Positions 11,044 to 22,849 of a DNA stretch of 64,000 nt are shown here, piece after piece. The stretch's first letter is position 1. Each line of letters opens with the position of its first letter. The translations under genes were made by a program, and so were the position numbers. The notes under the pieces were generated by a model. That model worked only from the letters and a program-made list of their open reading frames with translations, did no database searches and had not been told where the DNA came from. This DNA is from Plasmodium coatneyi (Eukaryota; Apicomplexa; Aconoidasida; Haemosporida; Plasmodiidae), in assembly GCF_001680005.1 (NCBI RefSeq), contig NC_033566.1:2563281-2627280 (forward strand), in the 5' to 3' direction.

Positions 11044-11316
11044 TATAAACCATGGTCTCCCTGGTTTGGTAACCATTCTTCTGGAAATGGAGAAAGAAGG
11101 GGCACAAGAAGGAAGAGAAGATCAGCTGGACACGAATTCGACACATTAACAGAAGGCAGTTCAACAACATATTCCATACTAGACTCCACAACAGACAATT
11201 CCACAGTACGCTCTGCTGCATATACAAGACAGGCGACCAGAGAAGGAAGGGCATCCGCTAGAACAACAAATAGTAATACACTCGGCCGCCAGAATATAGG
11301 TTACGGTACGATTTAA
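11044..11316 (+). pseudogene. Orphan KIR last exon (class 1 tail)
   Basis: A complete KIR exon 3 of 91 codons including the stop. It has a TTTCAG acceptor, begins YKPWSPWFGN, has a basic RKRRS patch and Ser/Thr-rich tail, and ends NIGYGTI. The CT-rich, CCTAACAACC-type DNA upstream looks like a class 1 intron 2, but no KIR exon 2 or exon 1 is present on the plus strand between 8858 and 11043. The ectodomain exons appear lost, perhaps by recombination in the repeat array. It keeps the tail-to-tail position relative to SICA-2. Confidence 0.8.
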
Positions 11317-12037
11317 TATTAAATATATATCCGCCGGAAGAACATAAATGACCCTGAAATTTATGCTGTGTAAAGGGCGGAATGGAATTTCCATTTTTTT
11401 CACCCCCTTCTTTTTTTGCCTCATCTTTTTCTTTTTTTTCGGTCCCTTTCTATTTTGTTCTTCTTCTTTTTTTTCCTCATTTGTATTCTACGAATAACTC
11501 TGCTTTAAGGGAATGTACTCCCAAAAAGGGCCGCGGAACATAAAAAAAAAAAAAAACCGAGGGTGCTGACATTTTTAAAGAAATATTTATTTTCAAAACC
11601 AAAGAAAATTTATGAAGTTAAAAAATTTTATAACATAATGAATAAGCATTTTTTTAATTCTTCAATAAAAAAAGAAATTTATCCCAAACAAATCAAAATA
11701 AAGTAAAAAAAAAAAAAAAAAATTTTTTTTTTTTTCCCCGGCTTATATTGCTTACACATGAACGTGTAAACAATTTCATACACAACACAACAAAAAAAAA
11801 AAAAAAAAAAAGAAAAATATATTTAATACACCCTAAAACCCGGAATCTGAAACTAGGTACCTGTTCCTCAGGAATATCACCCCTAAACCCGCAATCTGAA
11901 CATTGGAACCTGTTCCTTGGGAACACCTCCCCAAAGAGCAAAGTCGTCCTCCCTAAACCCGGAACCTGAACATTGAACCTGTTTCATAGGAACATCAAGC
12001 ATTGAAACATGTTCCTTACGATCAAAGTCTTCCTTCC
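11317..12037. other. Convergent spacer with SICAvar 3' flank (copy 2) and decayed tail repeats
   Basis: Holds the orphan KIR 3' flank, T-rich tracts and copy 2 of the SICAvar 3' flank (about 11570-11790). From about 11830 to 12037 it holds SICAvar cytoplasmic-tail repeat units on the minus strand, lying beyond the present SICA-2 stop. These look like remnants of an older, longer tail. Confidence 0.7.
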
Positions 12038-15000
12038 CTAAACCCGGAATCTGAAACTTGGGACCTGTTCCTTAGGAACACCAATTTCCGAAACAATGTC
12101 TTCTTCCATAAACCCGGAATCTGAACTTGGAACATCTTCCTTAGAAACATTTTCTTCCTCTATAAATTGGCTTCCCATAAATTCTTGAACCAAAATTTCA
12201 AAAAAGTCCTCCTTCGTCGAATGCAAATGCCCCTTTTGACATTCGTCTAAGACTTCTAAATGAATATCAATAATCATGCGGCGACGTACAGCACCACCAC
12301 GAAGGCGATCGGCAGCACGTTTTTTCCTCCTTTTTATAGGCGTAGAACGAGGTTTGTGTTCCTTTACTAAATAATATTCATGTGGACCATCTGCCTGGTC
12401 GTCCACATGGTCAACAATCTGCTGTTCTAAGGAGGGAGCACGTACTTGATAAGCTCTTCTGTAACGCTTTCTTGTTTTACGAAGCATTCCAAAGTACTGA
12501 ACAAAAGAAAAAAAAAAAAAAAGGGGGAGAAAATGTTTCTTTAATAGGGATGCGAAATGTTTGTTCACGCAAGAGTAATTACTACTTCAAAACACAGGTG
12601 TAAAATCCTACACACACACACCCTAAAATGCGAAATCCTACACCCCCCTACTCATTCATTCACCTTAATTTTTTCTTTTTTTACTTCTTTCCCTTTTTTT
12701 TTTTTTTTCTTATTTTCTTCTAATATTAAATTTTTTTTTTTTCTTACGGAAAAATTTTTTTTTTTTCTTCTTCTTCCTTCTTTTCTTACCTTCCAGAGTG
12801 AGTAGGTCATAATAGAAATACCAAGTACGGCAGGAGCAAGAGGGAGGTAAGGAAGGACGGGGTTGTCAATCTTGTTAATAAGTCGGGCAGCCTTAGGTGC
12901 TTTTAAAACAGCATTATCCCCTTCGCCAAAGCCAGCAGCAGAAGAACCAGGTGGAGGATCTGGGGTAGCTGGTGTTGGCTCTGGACATATGTTATTTATT
13001 TCAGTCAGAGCTTGCTTTACTTCCGACTTTTTGCTCTCATCATTGTCGAGCATTCCTTGTACTTTGTCTTTTATATCGTGATTCCCTTTATTCTTGCAAC
13101 TGCTACTCGTGAACCAAAGACTTGCATCCACGCTTAGTGTGCAACTTAGATTAGGTTTCCTTGTACATTCGACACAATCAATACCACCCTTACTTTCATC
13201 CACACACCATACATCCCTCTTTTTATTTCCTTCCTCAAACATTTTTCTTATTTTTTCTTCTGTAATACCACAGGAAGTTCCTTTCTCTTCCAATCTATCT
13301 GCATAAGAATTTAGGAGAATGCATCCTATGGTTTGATCAAATATTCGGTTATTTTTCTTCTGATTTCCGTACCTCTGTGTCTCATCTTCCTGAATGATGT
13401 ATATATACTCTAAGCCTCTCGTGATGTATTGACATGCCTTTTTTCCTGGATCTGTTACTCCGTTATCACCTGCTCCTGTAAACTTCTCACATAGATCGCC
13501 ATCTGTTTTACTTTCATTTCTCATAGCCTCAGACAATTTTTTTAATACTCTTCCGACGTCGCCAACCCCCCAAAATACACACTGTACAAATGGGAAAAAA
13601 AAAAGAAAGAAGGAAGGAAGGAATGGGACATATATATGCACTTTATAGACATGCGCATAAGATTCATAGCTATTCCTTTTCTTTCTGTATTATATATAAA
13701 GGATATACTATTTATTACAGTGATCTAAAATGCAGTGAACAATATATTGTTCCATTCTTACCCAGTCCCGTCTTCCTGTCCCTTGATTAGTTAATCTGTC
13801 CCTAAACCAATTAATTGTTACGCATTTTGTACGTTCACATAGGTCCTTTTCCTTGCTACAGTCTTTACCTATAGAGAGGAGAGAGAAAGAAATCGAGTGA
13901 AGGAATAGTGGAATGTATGGGTAGTAATTGAATGTGATGGTAGTGATGGTGCTGGAAGGGGTCTTAGGGGTGGAGGAAAGGAAGGTTGTTAGGGTGGTGG
14001 TGTCGCTTTCGCAGACTCCTTAGTCTGTGTTTAGCATATTTTTTCCTTACATATTTCTTCCATAGTTTTTTTTATTTGTTGATTCTGGTCCAGCATTTCC
14101 TTTACTTTTTTTTCTATCTTATCTGAGCCTATTACGCAATCTTTATAGTCTTCCTTTGAGCACACTTCACAATTATTGTCACCCTTACATTCATTTGTTT
14201 CTTTCTTAATTTTTGTACTTTTGCTGAAGGCCTGGGTTATGCCCTTCTGCACGGAGCATCCATCCTTGAATTTATCTTTGAGGAGGTCTGCATAAGCATT
14301 CATTACTACGCATAGCATAGTTTGCTTAAATAATTGGTTATTCACTTCTTGGTTTTCCTGGGACCCATCTTCGTCCTTTGGAATCTTGTATATATGGTGG
14401 AGCCCCCTGACAATAAGCCTGCATGCTTCCATTTCTGCAAATGTCACTACTTTACCGTTCCATTGGTCGCCATAGCAATAATTGTCTACCTTTTCGTTTT
14501 TTTTAGGTATGGCTTCGGCGAGTTCCTTAACACTGGTTTGGATGTCTTGCCACATGTCAGTCTACAAAATAGGAAAGGGGGATAGATGCATGTATATATA
14601 TATGTAATTAACAACTACGTAAAGTTCTTATTTTTCACTTTTCCCCCAACATTTATATACATTCTGCTATGTTCATTGTGCACAGTTAAGTTCTAGTGGT
14701 GAAAGTAGCTCCTAACATAGTCATCCTTCTTGTCTGGTCTGTGCTGCATCCATTTCTTTGCTACACATTTTGCACGTGCACATAATTCACCCTTTTTGCT
14801 ACAGTCCTCATCTACAAAGGAAGAAGAACAGAGGATGGTGGATGGTTATCCACCCTTTCTCCCACCCTCCTTGAGGCAGTGGTAGGTGGGTTGTTAGGTG
14901 GGTGGTGTGACCACCCTCACTGTTGTTGTTGTTGTTCACAATTTATTTGGTTATAAGAGTAATGCCTTGATAGGATTTACCTGGTGGAGATGGTGGTGGT

Positions 15001-15966
15001 TGTTGTTGTGCTAATTCCTCCTCAACCTCTTTAACTATTTCCTTCGCTTGCCTCACTTCTTCCAAAAATTTATTAGCTTTATCCTGCACTTCGGGACTTA
15101 GTCCTTTGTGTTCTCCCTTTGGAAACGTACTACTTCTCTGGTCATCAGACCTGCTTCCTCCATTACATGCACTTTTGTTACTTATTTGCCCCATTGTGCT
15201 TATAATGCCCCGATCCCTAAACCATTTATAAATCTCCCTGTAACCAACTCCGTCCTCCTTTTCGTTCACTGAGAACTTACCTGTATATATGCATTCCTCA
15301 GGTTTCATTAAAAAAAAAGCCTCCAAATTAGTTATTGCTGTGAATACATAATTAATATTCTGCTCATTTATATAATACCTTGACATATATAATAATAACC
15401 ACAAGTTTATTAGATCACATCGAGCGTCCTCCGACCCGATCTCGCGCACATTTACCTCCTGCCCATTCAATTTATACATGCTGTCTTTATTTGTTACTTT
15501 AACCAAATTCCTCATAAGAATTTTACAAAAACATTCGTGAAGGCCATGGTCGACGCCGTGACCTTGTACGACGTCTTCGCAAACAGCTGTAAAACCACCG
15601 TTCTCGTCGTCTGCAGTTAGTTGCCTGTTGAATTCTTGAAATAGACCATACACATCACCCTTACCTATACCCTGAAAGTAGGAATGAAAAAGTAGAACAT
15701 GTGTATATATTCCTTTTTATATATATACTTATGTCTAACACCCCTAACACCACCTTCCTTCCAGCAACCACTTAGCATCAAGCACTACTTTGTACATAAA
15801 GTGGAATTCTTGTTCCATTTCCCATGGAATTTGCATGTAGAAAAAGTACAATTTCCTATTTCTCTCCCCCCCCTTTTCGCCCCCTTTTGAAAATTAGAAA
15901 TCAAATGACATTTACCCATTTTCTCCTAAAGAATGTGTCCACGTTATCGTCCACTGGATCGACCAT
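12038..15966 (-). CDS. SICAvar: SICA-2, SICAvar variant antigen, seven exons
   Basis: Minus-strand exons: 15966-15916, 15671-14981, 14811-14717, 14561-14051, 13868-13762, 13581-12790, 12496-12038. All phases match, for 901 residues. Exon 1 is 17 residues (MVDPVDDN start). Exon 2 is an N-terminal domain shared with SICA-4 and with SICA-3 exon 4 (CDLINLWLLLY). Then two [short Cys exon + beta-type Cys-rich domain] pairs follow, exons 3-4 and 5-6, the short exons joined through split codons. Exon 6 ends in a membrane segment (GISIMTYSLWK). Exon 7 is the SICA_C-type tail. Exon 3 uses a GTTAGG donor and ends in Tyr rather than Trp. The tail ends early: an extra base near 12053-12055, relative to sister repeats, moves the frame to the present stop at 12038. 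Surface antigenic variation is the family role. Confidence 0.88.
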
Positions 15967-16260
15967 TTTCTCGTCTAATTGAGAGGTGGTGTGCCTGCAG
16001 GAATGCAAGTAAATGATATGCAATTCATGTGCTTCGAAAGATGATGATGAAAACAGCGTTGGTACGTTTTTGTTCCTTTTTCATTCAAACATGCTCAATC
16101 ACTATCACCCTTACAATCAACCTTACTTGTTGATGTGATAATGTTGAGGGTTTGTAGATTGGGTCTTTTACTTTGTTATTTTTGTTTTTTAAATTTCTTC
16201 CTGTGTAATTTTTTTCCTTCTATTTCATTCTCTCCCCTTAGGTCTCTTAATTTCTATATT
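15967..16260 (-). promoter_or_regulatory. SICA-2 upstream module, shared with SICA-4
   Basis: Sequence immediately upstream of the SICA-2 start. The plus-strand block GTGGTGTGCCTGCAGGAATG at 15986-16005 and a second block at about 16150-16217 (GTAGATTGGGTCTTTTA, AAATTTCTTCCTGTGTAATT) recur in the same order upstream of SICA-4 (61781-61800 and about 61961-62026). SICA-1 and SICA-3 have different upstream sequence. Confidence 0.6.
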
Positions 16261-17951
16261 ACCTTTTAAAAAAAAGAAAAAAAGAAGAAAATATTCACAC
16301 TTTTCTTCTTATTTTTTTTTCTTTCTTCTTATCAGAAAGAAGACGTAATCTTTCCTCCATACCATATGCTCTGCATTTCTTTCTAAAAAGAAGAAAAAAA
16401 AAGGAACAATTAAACACTTGTTTTTTTTTCTTTCCTATTCTCCTTTTTTTCTTTCCTTCCTTAAAAAAAAAAAAATGTGAGCAACCTTCCTTCCACAACA
16501 CCTAACCCTTTTATTCTACCACTCCTAACAACATTCCTTCCACACCCATAACTCTTCATTCTAACACCCTTAGTAACCTCCCTTTAACCCCTACACCTTA
16601 CCCCCACACCACTAACACACCTTCATTCTAATACACGTAGGAACCTCGCTTCCACTAACCACCCCTAACTGTATCATCCTACACACTTTCCATCTTTCTT
16701 TTTTTTTTTTTTTTTTTTTTCTTCCTTAAAAAAAAAAAATTGTGGGCAATCTTCCTTCCACCCCTAACACACAAATTTGGACACCTTATACCCTTCCTTC
16801 TACCCGTAACAAACTTCCTTTCACCACGCTTACACCCTTCCTTCCACCCTTAATCCATCATTCTAATACACTTAACCCTTTCATTCTACCACCCCTCACA
16901 CCCTAAACTTTAACAGCCATAAGCATTCATTCTAATACACCTAAGAACCTCCCTTGCACCCCTACACCTTACCCCCGCACCCCTAACACACCTTCATTCT
17001 AATACCCCTAGGAACCTCCCTTCCACCTACGACTCCTAAGTGCACCATGGTGCACACTTCCTTCCACATACTTCCTTTCTATCTTTCATCTATTTCTTTC
17101 TTTTTTTTTTTTTTTTTTTCTTCCTTTTCTTTCTTCCTCTAGGCCCTCCTGCAGACTTATTAACTTCCACCGAGCATATAACTACTTTCCTTCCATCCTC
17201 GACTCATATACTACCCGAAAGTGCACCATCCTTCACATTTTCCTACCTTCCTTTTTATTTTCTTCTTCTTCTTTTCTTTACTTCCTTCTTTTTTTTTTTT
17301 TTTTTTTTTTTTTCCTTCCTTCTTTTCTTTCTTTCTCTGTGACGATGTACCCTAAGGTGCACCCCCCCTGCAACCTTCGATCAAAAACGTTCCTCTGATT
17401 GCACCCCTCGGTACACTTCCTTCCAACTACTACCTGACAACCTTCCTTCCTTCAAGGCTTCCCTCTAAGTGCACCCTTCTGCACACTTATTAACTTCTAC
17501 CCCAACAATTTAATACCACCTTCCTTCCACCCTAACACCCATAATTACAACACCCTGCACACTTCTCACAACGTGTTTCCTTAATTTTTTTTTTTTTTTT
17601 TTTTTACTTTTTCTACTTATTCCTTAACGGAAGTGACCTTCCTTCTTTGCACCCCTAACACCGCTTCCTTCGACCACCCTAACAAGTTTTCCTTCCACCT
17701 ACCACCACCCCTAACAACCTTCCATCCACCGCTAACACAACCTTCCTTCCTTAGACCCTTCTTCCATAAGCCCTCCCTTCTTCAGTCCTTAGACACTATC
17801 CCCCTTGTACCCTACGAACTAACAACCAACCTACTACCCTAACAACCTTCCTTCCACACCAACCACCTAACAAACATACTTTCATCTACCACCCACCTAA
17901 CAACCTTCCTTCCACCTATCACCCTACAACCTCTTTACACCAACCACCACC
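16261..17951. repeat. Low-complexity subtelomeric spacer
   Basis: Alternating T/A homopolymer tracts (16270-16475, 16700-16740, 17100-17340, 17585-17605) and CT-rich DNA with many CCTAACAACC, CCTTCCTTCCACC and TTCATTCTAATACACC motifs. Short frames across it are composition artefacts. It includes a GTGCA bipartite motif at 17039-17054. No gene is supported. Confidence 0.7.
17039..17054. promoter_or_regulatory. Bipartite GTGCA-N4-GGTGCA motif
   Basis: AGTGCA-CCAT-GGTGCA. This matches the bipartite SPE2 form bound by the ApiAP2 factor SIP2 in P. falciparum (two GTGCA half-sites, four-base gap) except for the first base. Same-spacing relatives occur at 62397-62412 and 63191-63206, and a weaker TGCA pair at 1472-1487. 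Confidence 0.45.
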
Positions 17952-18052
17952 CTAACAACCTTCCTTCCTTCCACAGCAAACAATCTTTTGTAGAGGTTTT
18001 GTAGGTATTTGTAGCAGTTCCGTAAGGGTTTGTGACTGTTCGTGGCGGTTCC

Positions 18053-19242
18053 TCAAGCGTTCCAATTTATACCTAATTTTACGCTCAAAAGAATACATAC
18101 CATAAAAGCAATAATGGCAAAACCACTTTGAATCCAGGAATATGGTGGTGGTGGACCACCTATGGAAAAACCCACAATCACACCAACACAACACAAAGCT
18201 AAAAAATATAACACAGAAATGGTCAACACAAGAGGGGACAGGAATGCGTCCCCTTCTCTTGTCCATACTCTTCTTTTTATAGCATACAAGAGTTTATGAA
18301 TAAATCCCCTAGGTTGGAATCCCCTGGGTTGGAATTCTCTGTGTTGGAATAACACATCTCTTCTTCCATTTTGTGTTCCATTTTTTATATATGGTGTTTG
18401 ATAATCATCACTTCGTTCCTCAAAGAGACTATCCATAGAACTATTATCCATGGAGGAATTGCTGTCCAGGGAGGAACGGCTGCCCATGGAACTGCATGTT
18501 GTGGACAGTGAATGAACACTTTCCATGGAGCAAGTGCTATCCATGGAGGAACGGCTGTCCATGGAGCAAGTGCTATCCATGGAGGAACGGCTGTCCATGG
18601 AGCAAGTGCTGTCCAAAGAGCGGTCAATTGCACCGCAACGGCGACGGTTCTTCCAAAAGGGGTGATAGGAAGCACCCTCATTATCCATTTTGGGATGTTC
18701 ATTTTTGCACTTATTGCCAATTCTTGCTGCATGGAGTCGATGAAATAATTTTTTATCGTTCTGATCAAAGAAAGCGTCTATTCTATCCTTCTGTAAAGGG
18801 ACGACGTCATCGATGTTGTTGTTTGATGTACCATCATCACTCCACTTGGTTTGTAGTCTTTTTACACCGGTCTTCACACCTAAGGTGGTGGTGCCAAAGG
18901 GGGTATTTTTTTCCTTATGCTCAGTTCCTGTCACATTGGCATCATACCGTGATGACGATGTGCTTATGGCAGTCACCTAAAAAAAAAAATGAGGTAAGGA
19001 AGCTTGTGTTAGGGTTGTTAGGTGGTGTGGTGGTAGGTGGGTTGTTAGGGGTGGTGGAAAATTTTGTTTTTCCTTTTCTTTTCTTCTTTTCAATTTTTAA
19101 TAAGGAGCATAGAAGTTCATTTATAATAATGCATGTTAGAATTCCAATAATGGAAGATGTATTATCATACATGGTGGTGGTTAAGATATTGCCATAAACA
19201 AAGTAGAAGAGCTAATATGAATAGCTTCACAGAGAAGGTTTT
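18053..19242 (-). CDS. X1, two-exon exported-type protein, start codon apparently lost
   Basis: Exon 2 is 18976-18053 (307 codons plus stop), after a TTTTAG acceptor and starting V-T-A-I-S-T. Exon 1 ends at 19171 with a GTATGA donor and encodes a hydrophobic signal-like stretch (SVKLFILALLLCLWQY, then His-rich). Both borders match X2 and X3, where exon 1 starts MM and exon 2 starts V-S-A. In X1 the aligned start position (about 19242) reads Lys-Thr instead of Met-Met. The nearest in-frame Met codons are near 19428 and 19452, which would give an unusual N-terminal extension. Exon 2 has Ser/Asp/Met-rich repeats (residues about 120-165) and two C-terminal membrane segments (LVLTISVLYFLALCC and FAIIAFMVCILLSV). 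I see no clear PEXEL motif. Function unknown; possibly a pseudogene. Confidence 0.65.
18524..18612. repeat. 36-bp coding repeat in X1
   Basis: About 2.5 near-perfect copies of a 36-bp unit encoding STCSMDSRSSMD-type 12-residue repeats, with diverged Ser/Asp-rich copies either side (18425-18520). It is Ser-rich and likely disordered. Confidence 0.8.
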
Positions 19243-20371
19243 TTTGTTCTCTACTCCTTTTAAGCGCAAAGGAAGTTTTAAAAGTGGCGATGTTTTTTTT
19301 TTCCGTTTTGCTTCTTTTTTGAGTGTGTGTGTACAAATATATATTTTTAAAGGAAGGAAGTAATTAAAATGTACAATAATACTAATTAATGCAAAAGTTA
19401 TGATAATAATTTGAAATAAAAACAACATGGTTTTTAGTTCTATTCTATACAATTTATGATGATAACATTCTTAATAATCCTATTCCCTTTTATGGGAAAA
19501 AAAATAACCCCCCACACACCCCTTAAACTATATGTCGTACTTTTTCTGACGGTGCAATATATGTGGAGTAGCAAATTAATTCTACATGTTTTAACAGTGA
19601 AATTCTTATATATATATTCAAAATTCTACCCGCTTTTTTTTTTTTTTTTTGGGGAGATAATGTTAAATAAAAAAAAAAAAAAAGAAAGAAAAAGGAAGAA
19701 AAAAACAATTTATTATTACTGAACAATCATATAAACAGAAGGGAAGAGGGGAGGATTGTACTGTCAAGTATATACTATAAGGATGTGTGTAGATTTCTCC
19801 CTTGTATGCATAATTAATGCAAATATCCTTTTGTATTATTACGTACGCTTCTTTTCATTTATTTCATATAAATTTACCCTCTTCACTGTATATTTATGAA
19901 TATACACATTCAGGAAAGGGGAAGGGAAAGGTCGAACGTTCCTCCTTGTACATATATGAACTGTATACATGACAACTGTATACTACATATATATATATGT
20001 GCATTAAAAAAAAATTAGGAGGAGTACTTTTTTTTTTTTTCTTTTGGGCTTAATTCTTTATATATTTTTTTACCTTAATATATATATGTACATATGTAAT
20101 GGCTCCAATGTACATATATAATGTACATAGCTAATGATTTTGATGTACACATTTGTGTATGTGGTATATTACTACTATTCAAAAATTCAGGAATATATAT
20201 TATTATTATTAAACAAAAAAGAAGTAAAAATTCCACATTCACCCCCACACTTACAATCCAATCATACAATCACATCATCATATGATCATCCTAGGGAACA
20301 AACAAAAAATATCAAACAGAACAGAGAAAATTCTAACACTAATTTATTACATAGAGAGGTGCACATAAATC
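19243..20371. other. Divergent spacer between X1 and KIR-B
   Basis: AT-rich intergenic DNA holding the upstream regions of both genes. AACAATCATA at 19722-19731 is followed by a G/A-rich stretch and a TACTGT block; the same arrangement lies upstream of KIR-E (29992) and KIR-G (35502). Otherwise homopolymer and TATA tracts. No other gene seen. Confidence 0.55.
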
Positions 20372-22425
20372 ATGACGAAGGTAGGAAGCATATTGAAGGT
20401 TCCTTCTTTTTCTATGCAACATAGATAATTACACAATGTGTGCACATGTAATATTCCACATATTTATACATGTGGTGTGATTATGGTGTAGTGTAAAATG
20501 AAATGAGGAAAAAGATGTGTGAAAGGAATACACATATATATGTACACATATATATATATATATATTCCACACTCCCTTCTACGAACTGTACCTGTAGACA
20601 CTGGATCCGAACAATTTACGTTCGAAGAAAGAGTTCTATGATAAATTCAATTCGGTTACTGGGAACGACTGCAGCAGCAGGAGTATCAACCCCCAACAGT
20701 TAAAGTCTCCATTACAGACCAACTTCGCAGGGTGTAAACAAATTATTGAAGATGCGGAGAAAATCGCAAAGGCTTACTGTACCGCATGTAACATGAATAC
20801 AAGAAAAAAATCGGACGGCGAACCCTGTTATTTCTTTTACCATTGGTTGGGAGATAAGTACTGGAACGACTTAGGTAATAAAAATTTGTCAGACCTGCTG
20901 AGTCCAATTTACCAAACGCTGAGCAAACGCACACATACGGACAAATGTAGATTTCAATACAGCGATGTTAACAAAACACTTCTTCCCCAAATGAAAACAG
21001 TATTCGACTACTACTACGACCATGAGAAAGTAAACGACAGGTTAATGAAGAATGGCCTCAAATGTGAAGGAAATTGGACGGGTTACTTAGAGGGAATAGC
21101 TTCAGCATGTATTACCATAAGAGCATATTGCAAAGGTAAGGACGACACCAGTAGTAATTCATATTGTTACGACTTTAATACCAAGTATAAGGAACATTGT
21201 GGTTTAGCGGAAGCGTTACATTTGTATTGTAAGGAGTCAGCTACCCTAAAGCATGATACGAAATATTCCTCCGTAGAGGAAAAATTAAAGGCTGAACGGG
21301 AGCTTGCACGAACAGCAACACAAGCAGAAGCAGAAAAACAAGTAGCACAAGCAGAATCCTCTGCAGCACAACTCAAATTAAACGAAGCCGAAAGTAAAGC
21401 TAGCACCTCCTCTACTCTTTCTTCTGCTTTTGGTACCTTAGCAGCATTAGAATTACCAGCATTGGCATATTTTCTATACAAAGTAAAATTACAACTTAAA
21501 GTTGCAAAATATAAGTAACAGTACTTAATCCTTCCTTCCTTAGACCAAGATTTTCCTTCCACCCCTAAGATCCCCTCCTTTCCTTTCCTCCTTAGACCCC
21601 TTCCTTTCCTTCCGTCCTCCTTATACCTTCTTTTCCTTCCCTCCTTAGACCCTCCTCCTTTCTCCTTAGAGACCCTTTCCTTTCCTAGACATCCCTTTCC
21701 TTCCTTAAACACTCCTTCCTTCCATCCTGAGGTGCATCCTTCCTTCTCTTCCTTAGACCCCTTCCTTAGAATTCTTCCTTCCTTAGACTATCCTTCTTCT
21801 TTCTACCCTTAAGAATCTTCCTTCCACCTACCACCACTAACAATCTTCCTTCCTTTCTCCTCCTTAGAACCTTCCTTTCCTGCCTCCTCCTTAGACCCAT
21901 CCTTTCCTTCCTCCTCCTTAGACCCTCCTTTCTTTCCTTCTTCCCTTAGACCCTTCCTTTCCTTCTTATTCCTTCTTTTTTCCTTATTCCTTCTTTCCTT
22001 CTTTGCTTCCTTCCATCCTTCTTAGACACCTTCCTTTCCTCCTTAGATCCCTTCCACCTACCACCCTAAGACTACCTTCCTTCCTTAGATCCTTCCTTTC
22101 TTTCCTTTCTTAGACCCCTTCCTTTCCTTTCTTCCTTCGACTCATTTCTTACTTCCTTCACTTCTTTCAGTATAAACCATGGTCTTCTTGGTTTGGTAAC
22201 CATTCAAATGAAAGAAGAAGAGGAAAAAGATCTGTGGGGCGTGAAATCGACACTTTTACAGAGGCTTCCACAAGGGATTCCATACTGGATACAAGCGAAA
22301 ATTCCACAGTAGGATCTGGTGCATACAACACAAGACCGTCTAACAGAGGAAGAGGAAGAACAGGAGCAGGAACAGACAATAGTAGACCAGGTCATCGTCG
22401 AAATTTAGGTTACGGTCGGATGTAA
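20372..22425 (+). CDS. KIR: KIR-B, pir-family variant protein
   Basis: Exons 20372-20380 (MTK), 20598-21482, 22171-22425, all phase 0, for 382 residues. The ectodomain contains the CYFFYHWLGD motif and regularly spaced Cys. It is followed by an Ala/Glu/Gln-rich, probably coiled-coil stalk (about residues 240-275) and a membrane segment ending ELPALAYFLYK. Exon 3 starts YKPWSSWFGN and ends NLGYGRM. Intron 2 is long (688 bp) and CT-rich, as in KIR-A. Unlike the other class 1 KIRs, its 3' neighbour is another KIR rather than a SICAvar. Exon 1 is the least certain part; it rests on a GTAGGA donor in correct phase. Confidence 0.88.
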
Positions 22426-22849
22426 CACCGTCGTATGTGATGTAACGCACTTTGGAATATAATGTAATGTGTCGCACAATTGACATGAAGTGAGGCTATG
22501 TCAGCACACACAGTATATGTATACAGCGCATACAATGTATGAGGAAAGAGCAAAGTGGCATTTTTTTTTATTTTCTTTCCTTCTTTTTCATTTCTTTTTT
22601 TTTCATTTTTATGGTTCCACTACATTTATTCTTCCTTATTTCTTCTTTAATTATATATATATGTGATAAATTTGGTGCATAAATATAAGGGAATATAATT
22701 CCTTAAAAAAATTGAACAAAGTGCATATATATATATACATGTATGATTGAAAAGGGAGGAAATACGAAATGTTTAATAAAAATAACTGCAAAGTGAGGGG
22801 GAAGAACGAGCAAGTAAAATTATTCCCGCTACTTCCATACTACATCAAA

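Noticed and set aside
18496..19197. 233-codon plus-strand frame rich in Trp/His/Cys
   Set aside because: Antisense of the X1 Ser/Met repeats; the composition follows from the repeat.
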